Positions 36,333 through 45,870 of a stretch of DNA of 64,000 nucleotides are shown one piece after another. This DNA comes from Natronorubrum thiooxidans (GTDB lineage Archaea; Halobacteriota; Halobacteria; Halobacteriales; Natrialbaceae): positions 1 through 64,000 of the forward strand of contig NZ_FTNR01000013.1 in assembly GCF_900156475.1 (NCBI RefSeq), in the 5' to 3' direction. How positions within the stretch are numbered: position 1 is the first letter of the stretch; every line of letters starts with the position of its first letter. A model generated the notes under the pieces. It had not been told where the DNA came from. It saw only the letters and a program-made list of their open reading frames with translations, and ran no database searches. Both the position numbers and the translations under genes were made by a program.

Positions 36333-37544
36333 ATGGTGTCCGAACTGAGAGACAACCGTGCGACAGTGGAACCGTACGTGACGGATTTCGAAACAGCGGT
36401 GCGATCGATCGACGGCCGCGATGTCCGGCTCGAGGAGACGTATTTCTACGCCGAGGGAGGCGGGCAACCGGCCGATCGTGGGACACTGGGCGGCATCGGT
36501 GTCGTCGACGTCCAGCCCCAGAATGGCGAGACCGTTCACACGCTGGCGACGACGCCGGAGTTCGAGGTGGGGGAGTCCGTCGTCGGATCAATCGACGACG
36601 AGTTCCGGACGTACTGTATGCGAGCACACACTGCCAGTCACGCTCTGTACGGGGCAGTTCGAGAGCTATTCGACGATCACGGCTACGGCGGCTTCGATAT
36701 CGGCCCGGAGACGGTTCGTCTCGATCTCGAGATCGAGCACGGTCCGGACGAGGTGAACGCATTCACCCTCGAGCGACTGGTCAACGAAATCGTCTGGGAG
36801 TCCAGAGACGTCTCTTGGCGGGAGATGGACGCGACAGCGGCGCGAGAGCATGACGAGATTGTTTTCAATCGCACTGGTGGGAACGACGCGTCCGGGGCAG
36901 TTCGGATCGTCGAGATCGAGGACTGGGACAGCGCCGCCTGTGGCGGAACCCACGTACGGAACACGTGTGAGATCGGCCCCGTCAGAGTACTCGAGGTATC
37001 GAATCCGGGTGCGGGTCTCGTTCGCGTCGAGTACGCAGTCGGCCCCACTGCGATTCGGGCACGGGTCGACGAGACGAGAGCCGCAACCCGCGCGGCGCAA
37101 ACACTGGATACGAACGTCGAAGGGCTTCCCGAACGGGCGACTGATATGGTCGAAACCAACGCTTCGCTCGAAGCGGCGGTCGACTCCCTGCGCGACCAAC
37201 TGCTCTCCGAACGCCTCGAGTCGCTGGCCGACGACGCCGTCTCGAAGAGCGGTAACGAGTGGGTTGTCGGCGAACTCGATATCGACGGGGTCGGGCCCAA
37301 CGACGTGTCCGAACGCGTCCGATCGCTCGCTGGTGATGTCGGCGACGTGGTCGCGCTGACCGGCAGAAACGGACGGTTGTTCGTGGTCGTCGGCACGACG
37401 GGCGAACCGGACGCGAGCGAGGTCATCGACGACATCACGGCAACGTTCGGTGGCGGTGGCGGCGGCGGGCCGACGTTCGCACAGGCTGGGGGCCTCGAGG
37501 ACGAGCCGTCTGCCATCGTCGACTACCTTCGAACGGAACTGTAG
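36333..37544 (+). CDS. alaX: AlaX-type alanyl-tRNA editing protein with DHHA1 domain
   Basis: 403 residues. The AlaRS-like editing domain has FYAEGGGQPADRGTLGG (41-53), metal ligands His99 and His103 in AHTASHALYG, and Cys203/His207 in AACGGTHVRNTCEIGPV. The DHHA1-like C-terminal domain ends with ATFGGGGGGGPTFAQAGG. AlaX proteins hydrolyse Ser- or Gly-tRNA(Ala) in trans. The length, with a coiled linker (ERATDMVETNASLEAAVDSL) and DHHA1 domain, is the long AlaX type; there is no aminoacylation domain. Divergent from folCP. In a segment full of serine/glycine metabolism, proofreading against serine or glycine misuse is a fitting but inferred role. Confidence 0.9.
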   Translation: MVSELRDNRATVEPYVTDFETAVRSIDGRDVRLEETYFYAEGGGQPADRGTLGGIGVVDVQPQNGETVHTLATTPEFEVGESVVGSIDDEFRTYCMRAHTASHALYGAVRELFDDHGYGGFDIGPETVRLDLEIEHGPDEVNAFTLERLVNEIVWESRDVSWREMDATAAREHDEIVFNRTGGNDASGAVRIVEIEDWDSAACGGTHVRNTCEIGPVRVLEVSNPGAGLVRVEYAVGPTAIRARVDETRAATRAAQTLDTNVEGLPERATDMVETNASLEAAVDSLRDQLLSERLESLADDAVSKSGNEWVVGELDIDGVGPNDVSERVRSLAGDVGDVVALTGRNGRLFVVVGTTGEPDASEVIDDITATFGGGGGGGPTFAQAGGLEDEPSAIVDYLRTEL

Positions 37545-37827
37545 CCATTCCTCGATCAGCACGTCACGTCAATTTCCCGAAATAGCAAAAAATCGGCCGG
37601 CCACTTTGCATTCCATCAAGTTGGAGAGAGATGTTGTGAGTGGCAAACACATCCTCTCTTCTTGATTTCAGGAGAACCAAGCTTCATTAACGGAGAACTG
37701 GAACGGAGGTGTGGATGGCAGTAACACATCGAAGACCGTCCGGCGAGACGGACGACCAACCGGTATGCGTGTCGGGAGCCAGCCGATCGCGGACGACAAA
37801 CGCACTCGAGCTTCGGGGGTGGGAGTG

Positions 37828-38805
37828 ATGACCCGCGAACGAACCGAGATCACGGTTGTCGGTGACGACGATTCTGGGATCATCGCCGATATGACGTCGG
37901 TTCTGTTCGAGCACGACATCGACATCGTCGACCTCGATCAGGCCGTCCGTGATGGGACGTTCCGAATGACCATGCGGGTCGACACATCTGAGATGGCAAT
38001 CAGGCAGGACACGCTCCGTACAGAACTTCAGAAACTCGGTGACGAGTTCGGCGTCGACGTGCAGGTGCTGTTCCCCTCCAACTGTGAGAATCAGTCCCTC
38101 GCCGTGCTCGTCACCAAAGAGAGCCACTGTCTGGAAGCGCTCCTCGAGGCCCATGAGTCCGGTGAGCTTGGTGCCAATATCGGTGTCGTCATCGGAAATC
38201 ACGACGTTCTCCGACCGCTGGCGGCTGAGTACGACGTTCCCTTCTACGATATCGGAAACGAGAACGGAGTTCCTGACGAGGACGAGATGCTCGATCTCCT
38301 TGCCGAGTACGAGATCGATCTCATCGCACTGGCTCGCTACATCCGAATCCTCTCCCCGGAGGTCGTCTTCCGCTACGAGGACCGCATCATCAACGTCCAC
38401 CCGAGCCTGTTGCCGGCGTTTCCCGGTGGCGCAGCGTACAGACAGGCACTGGAGGAAGGCGTCCGAATCGCCGGCGTCACCGCCCACTACGTGACGACCG
38501 ATCTCGATCAGGGGCCGATCATCGCTCAGCGAGCGTTCAACGTCCCCGACGACGCCACCGAATCAGATCTCAAAGAACGCGGCCAGCCGCTCGAAGCAGA
38601 AGCGCTCGTCGAAGCTGTCAAGCTCCACCTCGACGACGCACTCGATGTCCGACAGGGCCGCACGGAGCTACGTGGTTCGGACCGAGCCGAAACACAACTC
38701 GGCGCAGCCGAGGCACTCGCCCAGGCAAATCCCAGCCGTCCGATCGACAGCCGCGGCGAACTCGTCGTCGACGACGAAGACAGAACAGCCGTTGCAGACG
38801 ACTGA
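37828..38805 (+). CDS. purU: Formyltetrahydrofolate deformylase
   Basis: 325 residues from MTRERTEITVVGDDD. The ACT domain is at about 5-80 (DDDSGIIADMTSVLFEHDID), then the formyltransferase fold NIGVVIGNHDVLRPLAAEYD with catalytic residues Asn in GNH, His in IINVHPSLLPAFPGG and Asp in TTDLDQGPIIAQR. PurU hydrolyses 10-formyl-THF to formate and free THF. About 45 extra C-terminal acidic residues are present. The adjacent formate dehydrogenase converges on it and would oxidise the formate, so the pair can drain C1 units to CO2. In-frame ATGs at 37711 and 37765 are less likely starts. Confidence 0.92.
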   Translation: MTRERTEITVVGDDDSGIIADMTSVLFEHDIDIVDLDQAVRDGTFRMTMRVDTSEMAIRQDTLRTELQKLGDEFGVDVQVLFPSNCENQSLAVLVTKESHCLEALLEAHESGELGANIGVVIGNHDVLRPLAAEYDVPFYDIGNENGVPDEDEMLDLLAEYEIDLIALARYIRILSPEVVFRYEDRIINVHPSLLPAFPGGAAYRQALEEGVRIAGVTAHYVTTDLDQGPIIAQRAFNVPDDATESDLKERGQPLEAEALVEAVKLHLDDALDVRQGRTELRGSDRAETQLGAAEALAQANPSRPIDSRGELVVDDEDRTAVADD

Positions 38806-38891
38806 ATCGGCCTCTCGTTTCGCGTTCAGTTTACCGTCGAACCAGTCGGCCGAGACAACGCTGACGGCACACGCTCGAGTTACTGTTATTA

Positions 38892-38907
38892 ACACTGATA
38901 TCAGTGT
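38892..38907. terminator. Perfect palindrome between convergent purU and fdh genes
   Basis: ACACTGATATCAGTGT is a perfect 16-bp inverted repeat in the 155-bp gap between convergent genes, which suits a transcription stop or boundary. A near-copy lies upstream of the second dimethylglycine dehydrogenase (55397-55412), so a regulatory-protein site is an alternative. Confidence 0.4.
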
Positions 38908-38960
38908 CAAGAAGAGCGGTCATAATGTGATCGGCTCCTGCTCTCACCACGCTGGGGATA

Positions 38961-41900
38961 TTACGCGTTGTCAGGACTAATTCGCACACTGGAAATTTTG
39001 TACTCCGGAATCCCACTAATCGGATCGAAGCGCTCTTGTGTGAGTTCGTTGACTGCGCCCGTCGCGAAGTGCATCGGCATGAAAACGACGCCTCTATCAG
39101 CGTGGTCGGTTACGCGCGCCGCGGCGACGATCGATCCACGACGGGACTCGACCCGCACATTCTGTCCATCACTCACACCGAGCTGGTCGGCCGTGTCAGG
39201 GTGAATCTCGACGAAACTCTCGCCAACGTGTGACATGATTCCGTTCACACGTCGCGTGAGTGTGCCGGTATGGAAGTGATAGAGTACCCGTCCGGTCGTC
39301 AGTGTCAGTGGATACTCCTCGCCAGGAAGTTCACCCGGCTCGCCCATATCGGCAGGGACGAAGCGGGCCTTGCCATCCTCGAAATTGAATCCGTCCTCGT
39401 AGAGATACGGCGTCCCGGGATCGTCGGCGTCACGACACGGCCACTGGAGTCCGCCCTCTCGAGCCACTCTGTCGTGTGTGATCCCGCCATAGATCGGAAC
39501 GAGATCGCTAATTTCGTCCATAATCTCGGCGGGCGACTCGTAGCTCCACTCGTATCCGAGGCGATTCGCCAGCGACTGGAGGATCGACCAGTCCTGTCGG
39601 GCAGCATCCGGTGGCGAGACGGCCTGACCGACGAGTTGCACGCGCCGTTCGGTGTTCGTAAACGTCCCCGACTTCTCGGCGAAACTCGCAGCGGGGAGGA
39701 CGACATCGGCGTGTTCGGCCGTCTCTGTGAGGAACAGATCCTGCACGACGAGGAACTCGAGTGCCTCGAGCGCGTCTTTTGCGTGGCCGATATCCGGCTC
39801 CGAGAGGGCAGGGTTCTCCCCCATAATGTACATGCCACGAACGTTCCCCTCGTGGACCTCGGTAAACACTTCGGGAACCGTGAGGCCAACTTCTGCCGGC
39901 GGTCGCTCATCCCACACGTCTTCGAACGCATCGAGGACCGCAGGGTCGTCGAGCGGCTGGTAGCCCGGCAGAGTGCTGGGAAGGGTCCCCATATCGCCAC
40001 CGCCGCCCTGAACGTTGTTGTGACCGCGGAACGGCGAGAGACCGGCGTTTGGCTTCCCGAGGTGGCCGGTCACCAGCGCCAGGTTCGCCAGTGCGAGCAC
40101 GTTCTGGGTGCCATGAGCGTGTTGGGTCATTCCCATCGCCCACCCGAACACGCAGGTGTCGGCGGTCGCGATCGTCTCGGCCGCACTTGCGAGGTCGGCC
40201 GGATCAACGCCACAGAGGCGCTCTACCTCGTCAGGAGTGAACGGCTCGACTTTCCGTTTCAGCTCGTCGAAGTCGTGGGTGTTGTCCGCGATGAACGCCT
40301 CGTCGTGGAGATCGTGTTGGATAACATATCGGATCAGACCGTTGATCCAGGCGACGTCGTGACCTGGCTCGACACGGGTGTACTGATCTGCGTGCTCGGC
40401 GATACCGATCTTCCGAGGGTCGAAGACTATCAGGTCCGCGCCGTCGCGGACGTTCTGTTTGATGCGCGTTGCGAGCACGGGGTGGCTTTCAGTCGTGTTC
40501 GATCCGGTGATGAGATAGCAGTCAGTGTTGGCGACGTCTTCGATCCGGTTCGTCATCGCGCCGTAGCCGACAGTCTGTTTGAGCGCCGCGACCGTCGAGG
40601 AGTGACAGAGCCGAGCGCAGTTGTCGATGTTTTTCGTGCCCAGAACCTGTCGAGCAAACTTCTGCATCAGGTAGTTCTCCTCGTTGGTGCACTTCGAGGA
40701 GGCAAAACAGGCGATCGAATCAGTGCCGTACTCATCAGTGAGCTCCGAAAGCTCGGTGGCAACCCGCTCAAGTGCCGCGTCCCATGTAGCCTCACGAAGG
40801 ACCCCGTTCTCGCGGATCAGTGGCTGCTCGAGACGATCGTCGCTGTTGACGAAGTCGTAGCCGAACTTCCCTTTCACACACGTCGAGAACCCGTCGTTGG
40901 CGGGTGCGTGCTCGGCGTCAGTCGGACGAACACCCAGCACCTCGTCGTCTTTCGAGTAGACATCGAACCGGCAGCCGACGCTACAGTAGCCACAGGTCGT
41001 CTCGGTGACGTCGACAGCATCGAGGCGGTGTTTCGAGACGAACTCGGCGATATCGAACATCTGGCCCTCCGAGAGGACGCTCGAGGCAACGCGCTCGGCC
41101 GCGTGCTCGCCCTCGAGAAATGCCCGTTCGGCGACGTCTCGAACCGTCGTCTCGGCCTGGCGTCTGGCCCGGTCCATCACGCCAGCAACGCCTGAGAGAG
41201 ACGTCGATGCTGTTGGTTCGGCTGGAGCGTCAGGATCGGTGGATTCGCCCGGCTCGTACTCGATCGCCTCCCCGATGGAGTTCTGCTGGTTAAATCCAGG
41301 GATTGGCAGCGTCGCGGTGTCAGCGAGTCCGTTCTCCGTGATCGAGCCCGTCGGACAGACCGTCGCACAGTGGCCACAGGAGACACAGCTCGAGCCGGCC
41401 ATCGCCTCGCTTTCGTTCTGAAAGGCGATCCGAGTCTCCTCACCGGAGCCTTCGATTCGGAGGACGCCCTCGACCTGCACGTCGTTGCAGGCCTCGACAC
41501 AGCGGTTACAGAGAATACATTTGTTCCGATCGATCTGGATGAACGGCGATGTGTCGTCGATGGGTTCGTAGGCATCTCGATCGTCGAAGACGCCGTATCG
41601 AGGCTCTTCGATCTCCTGTTGGATGGCAGTGTCCTGCAGTTCACAGCGTCCGTTCTGTCCGCAGGTCGTACACCGAAGGTTGTGGTTTGACAACACCAGA
41701 TCCAGATTGACGTCCCGTACCTCCGTCGCGTTCGCGGAGTCAGTGTGGACCGTCATCCCCTCTTCGACCGGGAAGCTACAGGCCGGAACCAGCCCGTGTG
41801 CCGCCGTCTCGACGACGCAGGTCCGACACTCACTTCGAGGCGCAATCTCGTCGCTATGATCGTCGTGACACAGTGCCGAAACGTCGGCACCGGCCGCCTC

Positions 41901-42092
41901 GATCGCGTCGAGAAGTGTCTCGCCTGGATCGACGGTGACCGATCGGCCGTCGACCGTGAGCTGTACCCGTCCGTCGGCGCCGGAACAGGCCGGGTCGTTC
42001 GCCGTTCCCGTCGTGAAGTCCTCGGTCAGCGGCGTACTTGGTTGTGGATCTGTAACGTCAGGAACGCGTGGAATCGGGTTCTCGGAACTCAT
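38961..42092 (-). CDS. fdhA: Formate dehydrogenase catalytic subunit with NuoG-like N-terminus
   Basis: 1043 residues, cytoplasmic, probably NAD-linked. The N-terminal [2Fe-2S] ligands are Cys75, 89, 92 and 105. A His-Cys [4Fe-4S] site is NLRCTTCGQNGRC (141-150), then two ferredoxin clusters are CILCNRCVEAC (192-202) and CVSCGHCATVCP (236-246). The molybdopterin part starts at TTCGYCSVGC (366-373), and Cys495 in CARLCHSSTV sits where selenocysteine-type enzymes have Sec. It oxidises formate to CO2, passing electrons through the Fe-S chain to the NuoF-like partner, whose stop overlaps this ATG by 4 bp. The long frame upstream of the ATG is a shadow. Cofactor Mo or W not readable. Confidence 0.92.
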   Translation of the reverse strand: MSSENPIPRVPDVTDPQPSTPLTEDFTTGTANDPACSGADGRVQLTVDGRSVTVDPGETLLDAIEAAGADVSALCHDDHSDEIAPRSECRTCVVETAAHGLVPACSFPVEEGMTVHTDSANATEVRDVNLDLVLSNHNLRCTTCGQNGRCELQDTAIQQEIEEPRYGVFDDRDAYEPIDDTSPFIQIDRNKCILCNRCVEACNDVQVEGVLRIEGSGEETRIAFQNESEAMAGSSCVSCGHCATVCPTGSITENGLADTATLPIPGFNQQNSIGEAIEYEPGESTDPDAPAEPTASTSLSGVAGVMDRARRQAETTVRDVAERAFLEGEHAAERVASSVLSEGQMFDIAEFVSKHRLDAVDVTETTCGYCSVGCRFDVYSKDDEVLGVRPTDAEHAPANDGFSTCVKGKFGYDFVNSDDRLEQPLIRENGVLREATWDAALERVATELSELTDEYGTDSIACFASSKCTNEENYLMQKFARQVLGTKNIDNCARLCHSSTVAALKQTVGYGAMTNRIEDVANTDCYLITGSNTTESHPVLATRIKQNVRDGADLIVFDPRKIGIAEHADQYTRVEPGHDVAWINGLIRYVIQHDLHDEAFIADNTHDFDELKRKVEPFTPDEVERLCGVDPADLASAAETIATADTCVFGWAMGMTQHAHGTQNVLALANLALVTGHLGKPNAGLSPFRGHNNVQGGGGDMGTLPSTLPGYQPLDDPAVLDAFEDVWDERPPAEVGLTVPEVFTEVHEGNVRGMYIMGENPALSEPDIGHAKDALEALEFLVVQDLFLTETAEHADVVLPAASFAEKSGTFTNTERRVQLVGQAVSPPDAARQDWSILQSLANRLGYEWSYESPAEIMDEISDLVPIYGGITHDRVAREGGLQWPCRDADDPGTPYLYEDGFNFEDGKARFVPADMGEPGELPGEEYPLTLTTGRVLYHFHTGTLTRRVNGIMSHVGESFVEIHPDTADQLGVSDGQNVRVESRRGSIVAAARVTDHADRGVVFMPMHFATGAVNELTQERFDPISGIPEYKISSVRISPDNA

Positions 42093-43630
42093 GAGTGGGT
42101 GCATTCTCCGTCGGGACAGCGCCCGTCTGCATGGGCGCGAAACTCGGCTTCGAACTCGTTCAGTGCCGTCGTCACCGGCCGTGCAGCCGAACGACCGAAC
42201 GAACAGATACTCGACCGCTCCATTACCCGGGCTAGTTCCCGGATGTCGTCGATCAAACTGTCGCCATCGTACACCGACCGCAGCAACTCGGTGAGCTGTT
42301 TTGAGCCTTCGCGGCACGGCACACAGCGACCGCAGTTCTCTTTGCGGGCAAAGGCCGCTCGACGGCCCGCAAACGCAACCGGACAGCGGCCCCGATTCAG
42401 CAGTTCGACTGGTCCGTCGGTTCCAAGCTCCGCCGCGGCCAGTCCATCGGCGTTTGCTGGCACGTCGAGCGTCTCCGTTAGCCCGCCGAAGACGCCGCCG
42501 ACACAGGCAGCGTTCATCGATCCGTCCATCTCGACGCACTCCCGAAGCGTCGCCAAGGTGTCGTCGGTCTCGAGTTCGGTTGTCGCCACAGCTGTCACGT
42601 CACCATAGATATCGAACACCCTCGAGCCCGGATCGCTGTCGACGCCGGGGACGTCGCCGTCTTCGAGTGCGAGCCGTCGAAGCTGTGCCAGCGTTCGTGG
42701 CGTGTGTAACACGGTCGGGCGCCCGAAAAGCCCGTGTTCCTCCGGCCCCGGTGGTCGAACGCGCGCCTCGAGCCGATCGCTTCCCTCTAGGGACTCGAGA
42801 GCCATCGTCGGTTCCCCGGCCATGTACTCGTCTGGCCCCACGACAACGTCGATCGACACAGATGTGATGGATTCGACGAGATTGGCAACGGTGGTTGCGT
42901 TTCGATACGCTCGCTCGTCCGTTTCGGTAACGTAGACGACGACCGCTGGTGCGCCAATAGCGTTGGCGACCGCCGCTGCAGAGTCAATCACTGCAAATGG
43001 ATCGGCCGCCAGCAACAGACCGTCGGCCATTGCTCGCGGATCGGCCTCGTTTGCGTTGACGACGACGGCTGGTTCGCCGGTGGCTTCTCGAGCGGTTTGC
43101 CAGCAGTCGGCGACCGGTTCGTCGGTGGCGACGTCACCACGGCCGCGGCCTCGGAGCCCGGTTTCCGCCGCACGTTTTAGCACCTCGTCACCGTGTCACT
43201 CGCGAACGAGCATGTCGCCACGTGCGACGTAGTCCTCTTCGCTGGTGGGTACGACCCAGCCACAGGCCGCAAGTACTCGTCGATCACCGACCGCAAGCGG
43301 CCCCGCATCTGGCACTGGAAGCGTCGCCCTGCCCTCGGCATGGGTTACGATCCTCGAGGCTGCCGTCGGCTGCTCGCCGTTGTGTACCGATTCGACCACG
43401 TCTCTGACAGTGTCGGGAGTGGACTGTGGGACGAACGCCGTCCAGTCGTCGACAGTCGCCATCACGAGGGGTGCCAGCGCGTCGATCCCTGTCGGACCGA
43501 CCTCGACAACCTGGATCGTCTCAGTCATCTCCTGCGCTGCCTCGAGCACTGCCTCCGAACCGTCGGCCTGGCGTCCTGGAGCTACCCTGACGGCTGGTGT
43601 AGTGCCGACAACGCTGCATGCAGTCGTCAT
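42089..43630 (-). pseudogene. fdhB: NuoF-like formate dehydrogenase beta subunit interrupted by in-frame TGA
   Basis: Diaphorase subunit passing electrons to NAD. Residues 1-144 (MTTACSVVGTTPAVRV to GDMLVRE) are followed by TGA at 43196-43198, then the same frame continues HGDEVLKRAAETGLRGRGRG to the end. The FMN/NAD region is LRGRGRG and VVVNANEADPRAMADG; the [4Fe-4S] site is ENCGRCVPCREGS plus Cys in RSSICSFGR. The two halves together have a normal length of about 513 residues. A GTG 15 bases past the stop could restart translation with a GGTGACGAG stretch before it, giving a two-piece protein. Either nonsense mutation, sequencing error or restart; I favour a lesion. It overlaps fdhA by 4 bp. 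Confidence 0.85.
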
Positions 43631-43713
43631 GGTGGAACCCATGAGAAGCGATAGTGTAAATGTTATCACTGACCAAGATATATTATCTGAAAGTAATAAA
43701 CAAACTGCCAGCT

Positions 43714-43767
43714 ATGGATAGCAACAGTCACTGACTGGCAAAGTGTCAACTGAAACGATGGACACAC
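43714..43767. repeat. Dispersed intergenic repeat, rearranged copy
   Basis: ATGGATAGCAACAGTCA (43714-43730) recurs with one change at 52563-52579, and TGAAACGATGGACACAC (43751-43767) is identical to 31584-31600. Here the two modules are joined in a different order and orientation from the copy near 31.6 kb. Confidence 0.5.
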
Positions 43768-43812
43768 CCATCGCAGGGTCGTTGTTCGACTGGGTGTGCA
43801 GTGAGGAGGACG

Positions 43813-44193
43813 CTACTCGGTGGCCGCGATCGCCTCGATCTCGACTGCTGCCCCTTTTGGCACCGATCCGACTTCGACGGCGCTTCGAGCAGGAGGATCC
43901 TCGTCGAAAAACTCGCTGTAGGCCTCGTTGAACGCATCGAAATCGTCGATGTCAGCAAGGAAGACGGATGTTTTGAGAACGTCGGCCATCGTCAATCCTT
44001 CCGACTCGAGGATGGCTTCGAGGTTGTGCAGACACTGTTTCGTTTGCTCATCGACGGGCTCGTCGTCACGAAGCTCCCCGTCCGCCGTGAGCGGAAGCTG
44101 CCCTGCAGTAATGAGGAGATCTCCGTTTGTTGTCGCCTGACTATATGCGCCAACGGCTGCCGGTGCGTCGTCGGAACTAATAGCACGCTTCAT
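43813..44193 (-). CDS. ridA: RidA-family enamine/imine deaminase
   Basis: 126 residues from MKRAISSDDAPAAVGAYSQA. RidA/YjgF signatures are visible: AVGAYSQATTNGDLLITAGQ, CLHNLEAILESEGLTMADVL, and the catalytic Arg in PPARSAVEVGSVPKGAAVEI. It hydrolyses 2-aminoacrylate and related enamines released by pyridoxal-dependent serine/threonine dehydratases. Such a dehydratase lies at 48359-49603 and serine hydroxymethyltransferase is divergent from this gene, so protection against 2-aminoacrylate fits well. Stand-alone gene; the frame upstream of the chosen ATG is non-coding. Confidence 0.92.
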   Translation of the reverse strand: MKRAISSDDAPAAVGAYSQATTNGDLLITAGQLPLTADGELRDDEPVDEQTKQCLHNLEAILESEGLTMADVLKTSVFLADIDDFDAFNEAYSEFFDEDPPARSAVEVGSVPKGAAVEIEAIAATE

Positions 44194-44330
44194 GCCCACA
44201 CGTACTAGTTCGGATGTCTTAAACCTCGGCTCCAGTTGCCACCCACGACACATCTCATAAGCGAGGCGACTGGTCGTGGTTCGGAGCCTTCCCACATAAG
44301 ATACTTACTCACAACCGTTACAGGTGAACT

Positions 44331-45581
44331 ATGGCGTTCGAACAGCCACTCGACCGGACAGCGCCGAGCATTTCCGAGGCGATCGATCACGAACGCGGTC
44401 GCCAGGAGTCAACGCTTGGGATGATCGCATCGGAGAACCACGTCTCAGAATCCGTTCTCGAGGCACAAGGCAGCGTATTGACGAACAAGTACGCAGAAGG
44501 GTATCCTGGCGGGCGATACTACGGCGGCTGCCAGCACGTCGATACCGTAGAGGAACTCGCCATCGAGCACGCAAAAGACCTCTTCGGGATGGACCACGCC
44601 AACGTGCAGCCACATAGCGGAACGCAGGCAAACATGGGCGTCTACTTTTCGGTACTCGAGCCCGGTGACAGGATCCTCTCGCTTTCGCTCTCACACGGGG
44701 GGCATCTCTCACACGGGCACGACGTCAACTTCTCGGGCCAGCTCTACGACGTCGAGCAGTACGAGGTCGATCCCGAAACAGGATACATCGATTACGACGC
44801 GGTGGCGAGCCATGCCCTCGAGGTCGATCCCGATATCGTCGTCAGCGGCTCGTCAGCGTACCCACGCGAGTTCGACTATGAACGGATCAACGAGATCGCC
44901 GACGACGTCGACGCCTACCATCTCGCGGATATCGCCCACGTGACCGGACTCATCGCGGCTGGCGTCCATGCATCGCCGGCCGAGCACGCGGACTTCGTCA
45001 CCGGAAGCACGCACAAGACGATCCGTGCGGGTCGTGGCGGCTTCATCATGTGCGACACAGAGCACGCCGACGATATCGATTCGGCGATCTTCCCCGGTGC
45101 ACAGGGCGGACCGTTGATGCACAACGTTGCCGGGAAAGCCGTCGGATTCGCAGAGGCCCAGACCAGCGAGTTCGAGAGCTATGCAGAACAGGTCGTCGCG
45201 AACGCAACGCGACTCGCTGAGCGGTTCACCGAGCGAGGACTCGCGCTGGTCAGCGGCGGGACGGACAAACACCTGCTCCTCGTTGACCTTCGTGACTCAC
45301 ATCCCGGCCTCACTGGCAAACAGGCCGAAGCGGCGCTGAATGACGTCGGCATCATCGTCAACAAGAACACCGTCCCTGGCGAAACGAGGTCGCCGATGGT
45401 GACAAGCGGAATCCGGGTCGGGACGCCCGCATTGACGACCCGTAGCTTCGAGGAAGCGGAGATGGGGATCGTTGCTGATCTTATCGTCGACGTACTCGAC
45501 ACCCCCGACGACGATGCCGTCCATGATCGTGTGACGTCGACGGTCGACGATCTCTGCGAGGAGTTCCCGATCTACGAGTGA
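44331..45581 (+). CDS. glyA: Serine hydroxymethyltransferase
   Basis: 416 residues, PLP-dependent, interconverting glycine plus 5,10-methylene-THF with serine. Key parts are LGMIASENHVSESVLEAQGS, GYPGGRYYGGCQHVDTVEEL, DIAHVTGLIAAG and the PLP lysine Lys229 in VTGSTHKTIRAGRGG. The archaeal C-terminus is short, as usual. ACATAAGATACTTAC is about 28 bp before the ATG, so a leaderless start is likely. In this neighbourhood it would take glycine and methylene-THF from sarcosine and dimethylglycine oxidation and make serine, which the dehydratase at 48.4 kb could turn into pyruvate. Confidence 0.95.
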   Translation: MAFEQPLDRTAPSISEAIDHERGRQESTLGMIASENHVSESVLEAQGSVLTNKYAEGYPGGRYYGGCQHVDTVEELAIEHAKDLFGMDHANVQPHSGTQANMGVYFSVLEPGDRILSLSLSHGGHLSHGHDVNFSGQLYDVEQYEVDPETGYIDYDAVASHALEVDPDIVVSGSSAYPREFDYERINEIADDVDAYHLADIAHVTGLIAAGVHASPAEHADFVTGSTHKTIRAGRGGFIMCDTEHADDIDSAIFPGAQGGPLMHNVAGKAVGFAEAQTSEFESYAEQVVANATRLAERFTERGLALVSGGTDKHLLLVDLRDSHPGLTGKQAEAALNDVGIIVNKNTVPGETRSPMVTSGIRVGTPALTTRSFEEAEMGIVADLIVDVLDTPDDDAVHDRVTSTVDDLCEEFPIYE

Positions 45582-45870
45582 TCGGCCACCGGATCGAGTA
45601 CCTCGTGGAACTCGAGCCGTTTTCTTTCTGTTGTGTTGCTGTCGCACCAAATCGGTACTCAGAGGGAGTATCGTAGACGTGCATCGTGTCTCCAGCGTGA
45701 GATCAAGCGGCAGGATCGGCTGACGGGCGGCCGAACCGGCTGAGTAGCTCCAAGAGTCCCGGTCAGCTCTCGAGCACGGAAAAACAGTCGACATCTCCGG
45801 TGGTTCACTGTGAGTCGAGCCAACAGTCGGCACGAAGAGTTATTAGATAGGGGACATAACCAGACAACCA

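Noticed and set aside
37450-37470. GGTGGCGGTGGCGG tract as a DNA repeat element
   Set aside because: It encodes the glycine run at the end of the DHHA1 domain, normal for alanyl-tRNA editing proteins.
39270-41195. 641-codon open frame opposite formate dehydrogenase
   Set aside because: A shadow of the high-GC coding strand; no domain is recognisable and fdhA is certain.
43196-43198. Selenocysteine at the TGA in the NuoF-like gene
   Set aside because: NuoF-type subunits have no Sec at this site, the catalytic fdhA uses Cys at the Sec position, and haloarchaea are not known to make selenoproteins. No stem-loop that would act as a SECIS was noticed.
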